Shown here: in pieces, positions 60,240 to 64,000 of the stretch
Layout: each line of letters starts with the position of its first letter
Position numbering within the stretch: position 1 is the first letter of the stretch
Source: JAABRU01 sp964505535
Lineage (GTDB): Bacteria > Desulfobacterota > Desulfobacteria > Desulfobacterales > Desulfococcaceae
Assembly (NCBI GenBank): GCA_964505535.1
Contig: CAZDIU010000002.1
Coordinates: 1-64,000 of the forward strand
Length of the DNA stretch: 64,000 nucleotides
Direction of reading: 5' to 3'
Made by a program: the position numbers and the translations under genes
The notes under the pieces: model-generated
Databases searched by the model: none
What the model was told of the DNA's origin: nothing
Seen by the model: only the letters and a program-made list of their open reading frames with translations

Positions 60240-60365
60240 CAGTCAATTTATAAATTTCCGCCGCAATAAAACCTCAACGACTATTGCTATTAATGCAAGT
60301 AGTTTATTTACGAAAATCAAAACGACTTAACTAGTTAAGTCGATGATATAGTCTAATCTATATAG
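60240..60365 (+). ncRNA. probable group I intron 3'-core remnant
   Basis: Contains an R-like element ACGACTATTG (P7 strand GACTAT, 60279-60284), a perfect 20-bp palindrome (60323-60342) that can be P8, and an S-like element GATGATATAGTCT (ATAGTC, 60348-60353). GACTAT/ATAGTC pair as P7. This is the group I order P7-P3-P8-P7'. I cannot find the 5' half (P1-P6), so it is a remnant or lacks its start. Confidence 0.4.
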
Positions 60366-60389
60366 CAATATATAGTAATTTATTTTGAA

Positions 60390-60668
60390 TCCTAAGCCTT
60401 ACACTAAATAGTTTCCTAAAACAATATGGAAACGAAGAAATACAATTAGTATTTCCAAATAAAACTATTAAACTAACATTAAATGAAACACATTTCCTAT
60501 GGTATTATATTTATACAAAAGATAAAAACATTACATGGAATATTTCAGATAATATTACTAATATCATAAGACAAGTTAATGCTGTATCATTAGATGAATT
60601 AGATGATATTATTGATAAATATGATTCTATAGATAATATAGAAGATTTATATCAATTTTATTTATCAC
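60390..60668 (+). pseudogene. AT-rich coding fragment without start
   Basis: An open frame reads NSFLKQYGNEEIQLVFPNKT, KLTLNETHFLWYYIYTKD and LDELDDIIDKYDSIDNIEDLYQFYL, with codon use of a very AT-rich genome. No start codon; it follows the intron-like segment (as a 3' exon would) and then loses sense at about 60669, where GC content jumps. Foreign fragment. Confidence 0.4.
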
Positions 60669-61785
60669 AACCCTCAAGCGGGGCAGGGTTTCACCTTCCT
60701 GAAACCCATACCACAGGTATGAACTTCAGGAAAGTGAAACTGTACAGGGGAACACAGGCTGCCGTCACACCTGTTCCTATCCTTTGCAGGACGCGGCAGT
60801 TTTTACGTGTCACTGTTTCCCCTGAAACAGTTTGAATAATATCGGACTGAAACACATACTGTCAGAATCTCATCCGAACAGGAACCCTTTTGCCCCGGCT
60901 ATACGGCCAGGCAGTTGTCCTTCGCTTACTTTTCTCTCAGATTTTCCGGCATCCCATAAGTCCCATATTGCCCCGTCCGCAGTGAAAAACCTGCAAGAAC
61001 GGCTCCCGTCTCTTCCCTGCATGTCCATTGCCCGTAAAGGCACAATGTCCCGGCCACCTCAGACACGTTTCCGTCCAGGGGCGTCCGCAGAGACACCGTT
61101 ATATCTGAGAGATTTTCAGCTTCACTCCCGCCTGTCCCTTCGCACCTCAAGGCAGGGTTCCCAGATTCCGCCACTTGCGCACCAGGAGCAGGTATCACCT
61201 GATGGTGGACGACCGGAACCGTTAAGCCGTCATGCCTGACAGCCTGATCCTCTGCACCCCACGATTCAAAAAGTGCAGAGTTTCTCCGTTTTGGTTACGA
61301 TGGAGTTCGCAGGACGTTTTTTTACAGGCAATCCGACCGCCAACGGAAGCCAAACACCGGACTTGTACTCATCACTGCTGAATCCGTGATCCCGGAGCGA
61401 ACGGTTTCAGCATAGGCCAAAGAGTATGGGTTATGGGGATTTTGCGAATCAATCCCCGGTAAATACGCAGTCTGCTTTTTATCCGCCAGTTGACCGGACA
61501 GACGGAACCCTGTTTTTGCGCACAGAGAACGATGCTTGGGAAACTCTGCCATGATGATTGATACTGCCAACGCATGGGAATCATGGAAACCATGCGCAGA
61601 GTGTTCCCTTTGGCTGCGGATTACATGCAGGGATTGCCGGAAATCCGCAAGGGAACGACCGGGAAAAACGGTATGCAGTTATCCATATTGATCAACGCGC
61701 AACTGCTGATAGGTTGACCGGAATACCGTTTTTCCAAAACAGGGATTGAAAAACTCCCTTTTAAATCCCTGAACGTGTTCAGGAA
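60664..61785. ncRNA. candidate large structured RNA, about 1.1 kb
   Basis: No credible gene in 1.1 kb, but many strong stems. Examples: TTTCAC-c-TTCCTGAA with TTCAGGAA-a-GTGAAA (60689-60739); AAACTGT-a-CAGGGGAA with TTCCCCTG-aa-ACAGTTT (60737-60833) enclosing CTGCCG/CGGCAG; CTCTGCAC/GTGCAGAG (61250-61280); GGGGATT/AATCCCC; CTCTGC/GCAGAG enclosing CGCATGG/CCATGCG; TGCGGATT/AATCCGCA; a perfect 13-bp GGAAAAACGGTAT/ATACCGTTTTTCC (61662-61735) enclosing GCAGTT/AACTGC; CAGGGATT/AATCCCTG. Wobble pairs favour neither strand clearly. Size and setting recall phage-borne giant RNAs (GOLLD, ROOL), but I cannot match their sequences. Confidence 0.55.
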
Positions 61786-61824
61786 CTTAAAAGAAAGCCC
61801 GTCCTGATTCCAAGTCAGGACGGG
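61786..61824 (-). terminator. rho-independent terminator
   Basis: Perfect 10-bp stem CCCGTCCTGA/TCAGGACGGG (61798-61807 with 61815-61824), followed on the minus strand by CTTTCTTTT. Terminates the small membrane-protein gene. Confidence 0.8.
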
Positions 61825-61831
61825 ATAAAGA

Positions 61832-62014
61832 CTATTCTGCAAACTTGGAAGCTACCTGATATGTTGTGGCAAGTCCCGCCGCCGTGCCTGTTGCTGTCAG
61901 TGCAACGGCTCCCAAGGAAGCTCCCACCAGTCCGGCAGGAAACATCAATCCCGCCGCAATCCCAGCCACAGAACCTATAAGGCATGTGGCTACAAATCCG
62001 AAAGATTTACCCAT
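61832..62014 (-). CDS. small Gly/Ala-rich membrane protein
   Basis: 60 residues, almost entirely hydrophobic helices (FVATCLIGSVAGIAAGLMFPAGLVGASLGAVALTA is split by small-residue motifs). AAAGGA upstream of ATG 62014. Could be a small membrane toxin or an exclusion protein; unknown. Confidence 0.55.
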   Translation of the reverse strand: MGKSFGFVATCLIGSVAGIAAGLMFPAGLVGASLGAVALTATGTAAGLATTYQVASKFAE

Positions 62015-62099
62015 TTTTTTAATCCTTTTATAATGGATTTTGCACAATTCTCACCAGTCCACTTGGGAATGCGGTATGACTTTTGCATTCCCCTCTTAA

Positions 62100-62139
62100 T
62101 TACTATGGAATCTCAATCGGAAAAGGTGAAGTAATTTTT
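62100..62139 (+). repeat. 40-bp direct repeat, copy 1
   Basis: Begins TTACTATGGAATCTCAATCG and ends GAAGTAATTTTT; differs from copy 2 (62481-62520) at two positions. Lies 38 bp before the ribbon-helix-helix gene start. The ends TTACT/AGTAA are inverted. Likely operator. Confidence 0.75.
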
Positions 62140-62177
62140 CCGATTTTTTTAAACTTTTTTCCAAAGGATTGAAAATA

Positions 62178-62387
62178 ATGCCAAAAACTAAAAAAACCGA
62201 CCAGCCGACCGGGAAAAACAGTATATATAAAAGATATACTATCACACTTCCCGAAAACATCAGACAAATAGCGGAAAAGATTGAGAAAAAGGAAAGACGG
62301 TCTTTTTCAAATCTTTTAGCAATCCTGATTGAAAAATATGCAATAGAATCAGGAGTTTCAAAAATTGTCAAAAATCCGCAAAAGTGA
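62178..62387 (+). CDS. ribbon-helix-helix regulator
   Basis: 69 residues: basic N-terminus, strand IYKRYTITLP, then helices ENIRQIAEKIEKKERRSFSNLLAILIEKYAIE. This is the Arc/CopG (MetJ) fold; it binds operator DNA as a dimer. ATG 62178 with AAAGGA upstream. It lies between two 40-bp direct repeats, so it probably represses itself and the downstream operon; it might also be a ParA-partner type centromere binder. Confidence 0.75.
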   Translation: MPKTKKTDQPTGKNSIYKRYTITLPENIRQIAEKIEKKERRSFSNLLAILIEKYAIESGVSKIVKNPQK

Positions 62388-62397
62388 CAGTTTGTAA

Positions 62398-62430
62398 ATA
62401 TCGGATATGTATTAAAAAAATATCCGATAT
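62398..62430 (+). repeat. inverted repeat after the regulator gene
   Basis: ATATCGGATAT (62398-62408) and ATATCCGATAT (62420-62430), perfect 11-bp arms without a T run. Terminator or operator. Confidence 0.5.
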
Positions 62431-62480
62431 GACAAAAATTGTCAAATCCTGTCAATTTCTTGTCTTTTTTCCCCCCTTAC

Positions 62481-62520
62481 TTACTATGGAATCTCAACCG
62501 GAAAAAGTGAAGTAATTTTT
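62481..62520 (+). repeat. 40-bp direct repeat, copy 2
   Basis: Same 40 bp as at 62100-62139 with two substitutions, 140 bp upstream of the sigma-like gene. The 270-base region 62388-62660 otherwise holds TTGTCAAA repeats and AT-rich promoter-like DNA. Confidence 0.75.
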
Positions 62521-62660
62521 TAAAAAATTATAAGCTACTGTTTTTTATATCTTTATTTTTATTGATACATACTCAATACATATTTTGGCATATAAATTGC
62601 TTATATATTTATAGGTGTTTTTATTTTTTTTAACCATAAAACAGATAAAGGAAAAAAAAC

Positions 62661-64000
62661 ATGAGAAAAATCAATGACTTGGCAAAAGATGTTATGGCAA
62701 AAAGAGGAATATCCAAAAAAAATCAGGATGTTGCGAACAAAACTTCGCATTCCCCTGAAAAAGTTGAAAAAACTGTTGACAAATGGGAAATCATTTATTT
62801 TTCTGTCATGAAAACAGCAGATTATGATGATTCCATGCCGGAAAATGCTGATTTTGTTCATAATTCCTTTGTGAAGTTTTATGAAAAATTCAAGGCTTCA
62901 GATAAAGAAGCTGTTGATTTAATTAGACTTTTTAAGGCATTTCTGAAAAATGATTATCGTGATGAAAAAAAATCCATAGCGATAAGGAAAAAAACGATAA
63001 TGTATGAGTCCGAAATTATTTCCATTTCTGAAGATGAGTCAAAAGAAATGGAAATATCTGATATAGGTGACAAGCCGCGAAAAAAACCAGAAGAAAATTT
63101 TCAGGCTTTATGTGTCAAATGCCTGAAAAAACTGCATAAACCTTTTCAAAGGAAAGTCTTCAAATCCATTTGGATTGAAGACAACACCATTGAAAAAACA
63201 GCGGAAAGTCTTAAGAAAACAGAACGTTACGTCAAGATGGTCAACGCGGAAATTTATGAAATCCTGAATTCTGAAAAATCTTTCGGAAGTTTGCAGGATA
63301 AGGCAGTTGAGAAAGCAAAGAAAAAGGAAAGAAATCAGGATATTTACACAGATTCTTTCGCTAATTCTTTATCAGATGATATGATTTCTGCTATATGCGA
63401 AAATCCTGATATTATTCATGATCCTGAGTTCATGTCAGAAAATGAATATTTTGATCTCCGGAATGAACTCAGGAAAATAGCCCATGATAGATATTCAGAT
63501 GGGCTTGAGGCATGGCATATCATTGGCGCGAAAAAAGGGGAATCATCTGATAAATATCCTGATCTTCTGGATTGGAAAGAAAAATTTCCTGAAAATATGG
63601 GATTATGGAAGAGAATTCATTATTTGGCTGGGTCCGTCACCTATTATAATGATGAAGATATTCAGGAAAAACCTGAATTTAAAGAAAAAGTCTACAAAAT
63701 AAAGGGAAATATCGCTTATCCGCGTTATATTCCTCTATATCGGAGATCGAAAACAAAAAAACCGCGATTTTACCGAATTACGGCAAAACTAGCGCACGAT
63801 TTGCCGGATGGATATGGGTTTGATAGGTCAAAATGGTATTCGAAATCAGATGGGCTGCTTCAGAAAAATGAAATAAAAACAGATTATGTCATTCCTTATA
63901 ATATGGAAAAAAGGATTTCTGCTTTTTATCAGCAAAATCAGAGAGTTATCAACGATACCGCTTGCAATGCTATAGAACGAGCGGAAATGAATCAAAGGTA
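62661..64000 (+). CDS. ECF-sigma-like protein, incomplete at the window edge
   Basis: 446 codons without a stop, ATG 62661 after AAAGGA. Residues about 45-105 (ADFVHNSFVKFYEKFKAS, VDLIRLFKAFLKNDYRDE) resemble sigma region 2. Residues about 155-195 (CLKKLHKPFQRKVFKSIWIEDNTIEKTAESLKKTERYVKMVNAEI) have the region 4 helix-turn-helix plan of ECF sigma factors. A long C-terminal extension of over 230 residues is charged and unrecognised. Very AT-rich. It probably directs RNA polymerase to phage promoters; the family is a by-eye call. Confidence 0.6.
   Translation, partial: MRKINDLAKDVMAKRGISKKNQDVANKTSHSPEKVEKTVDKWEIIYFSVMKTADYDDSMPENADFVHNSFVKFYEKFKASDKEAVDLIRLFKAFLKNDYRDEKKSIAIRKKTIMYESEIISISEDESKEMEISDIGDKPRKKPEENFQALCVKCLKKLHKPFQRKVFKSIWIEDNTIEKTAESLKKTERYVKMVNAEIYEILNSEKSFGSLQDKAVEKAKKKERNQDIYTDSFANSLSDDMISAICENPDIIHDPEFMSENEYFDLRNELRKIAHDRYSDGLEAWHIIGAKKGESSDKYPDLLDWKEKFPENMGLWKRIHYLAGSVTYYNDEDIQEKPEFKEKVYKIKGNIAYPRYIPLYRRSKTKKPRFYRITAKLAHDLPDGYGFDRSKWYSKSDGLLQKNEIKTDYVIPYNMEKRISAFYQQNQRVINDTACNAIERAEMNQR

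Noticed and set aside
60832..61239. 135-residue frame in the structured region
   Set aside because: Pro/Ser/Arg-rich chance composition, no ribosome site, and it crosses several strong RNA stems. The 90-residue minus frame at 60926-61198 fails for the same reasons.
1..64000. CRISPR arrays, rRNA genes, restriction-modification operons
   Set aside because: No regularly spaced repeats, no rRNA-like stretches and no complete methyltransferase or restriction enzyme were seen.

Overview
The window is almost entirely the genome of a large temperate, lambda/HK97-type siphovirus (or phage-plasmid), and both edges cut through phage genes. The host looks like an anaerobic Gram-negative bacterium: there is a stand-alone glycyl-radical domain of anaerobic ribonucleotide reductase, there are two lipoproteins with lipoboxes, and there are integron attC sites. 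A Desulfobacterota-like host is possible but is only a guess. GC is near the middle range except in three AT-rich islands (about 22.6-23.9 kb, 59.75-60.67 kb and 62.0-64 kb).

Layout. 0-4.8 kb (+): a tightly overlapping operon with a UvrD-like helicase, an XPB/UvsW-like SF2 helicase, a secreted protein, ThyX and a small winged-helix protein. 4.8-6.5 kb (+): a sigma70 promoter, a cluster of tRNA-like RNAs and a Ro60 (TROVE-vWA) gene. 6.5-8.0 kb: the phage integrase and an attachment site made from the 3' half of a tRNA-Arg(CCU). 8.0-11.4 kb (+): four small genes, two integron-type attC sites and the large terminase. 48.3-11.4 kb (-): one long late operon running leftward: portal, fibre-like proteins, protease with nested scaffold, capsid, connectors, a membrane sensor pair, holin, lysozyme, tail tube, tail chaperones with a -1 frameshift, a 3190-residue tape measure, tail tip and fibres. 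Between the tape measure and the next tail gene sit about 2.9 kb of opposite-strand DNA holding three attC sites. One cassette there encodes RexA and RexB, the lambda-type exclusion system. 59.5-48.5 kb (-): an early/middle operon with ParB, a DnaN-like clamp, zinc-ribbon proteins, a MoxR ATPase, a DUF3150-like protein, a vWA metallopeptidase and a second tyrosine recombinase. 59.6-61.8 kb: a foreign AT-rich block with a probable group I intron remnant, then about 1.1 kb without genes but full of strong long-range stems, a candidate large structured RNA. 62-64 kb (+): a ribbon-helix-helix regulator between 40-bp direct repeats and an ECF-sigma-like protein that runs off the end.

The strongest novelty candidates are (1) a RexAB exclusion module carried as an integron gene cassette and inserted exactly at the stop codon of the tape-measure gene of a phage, (2) a phage-borne Ro60 ribonucleoprotein with its own family of tRNA-like RNAs, (3) the large structured RNA region, and (4) a free-standing NrdD glycyl-radical domain. 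All function calls rest on motifs read by eye; no database search was possible.
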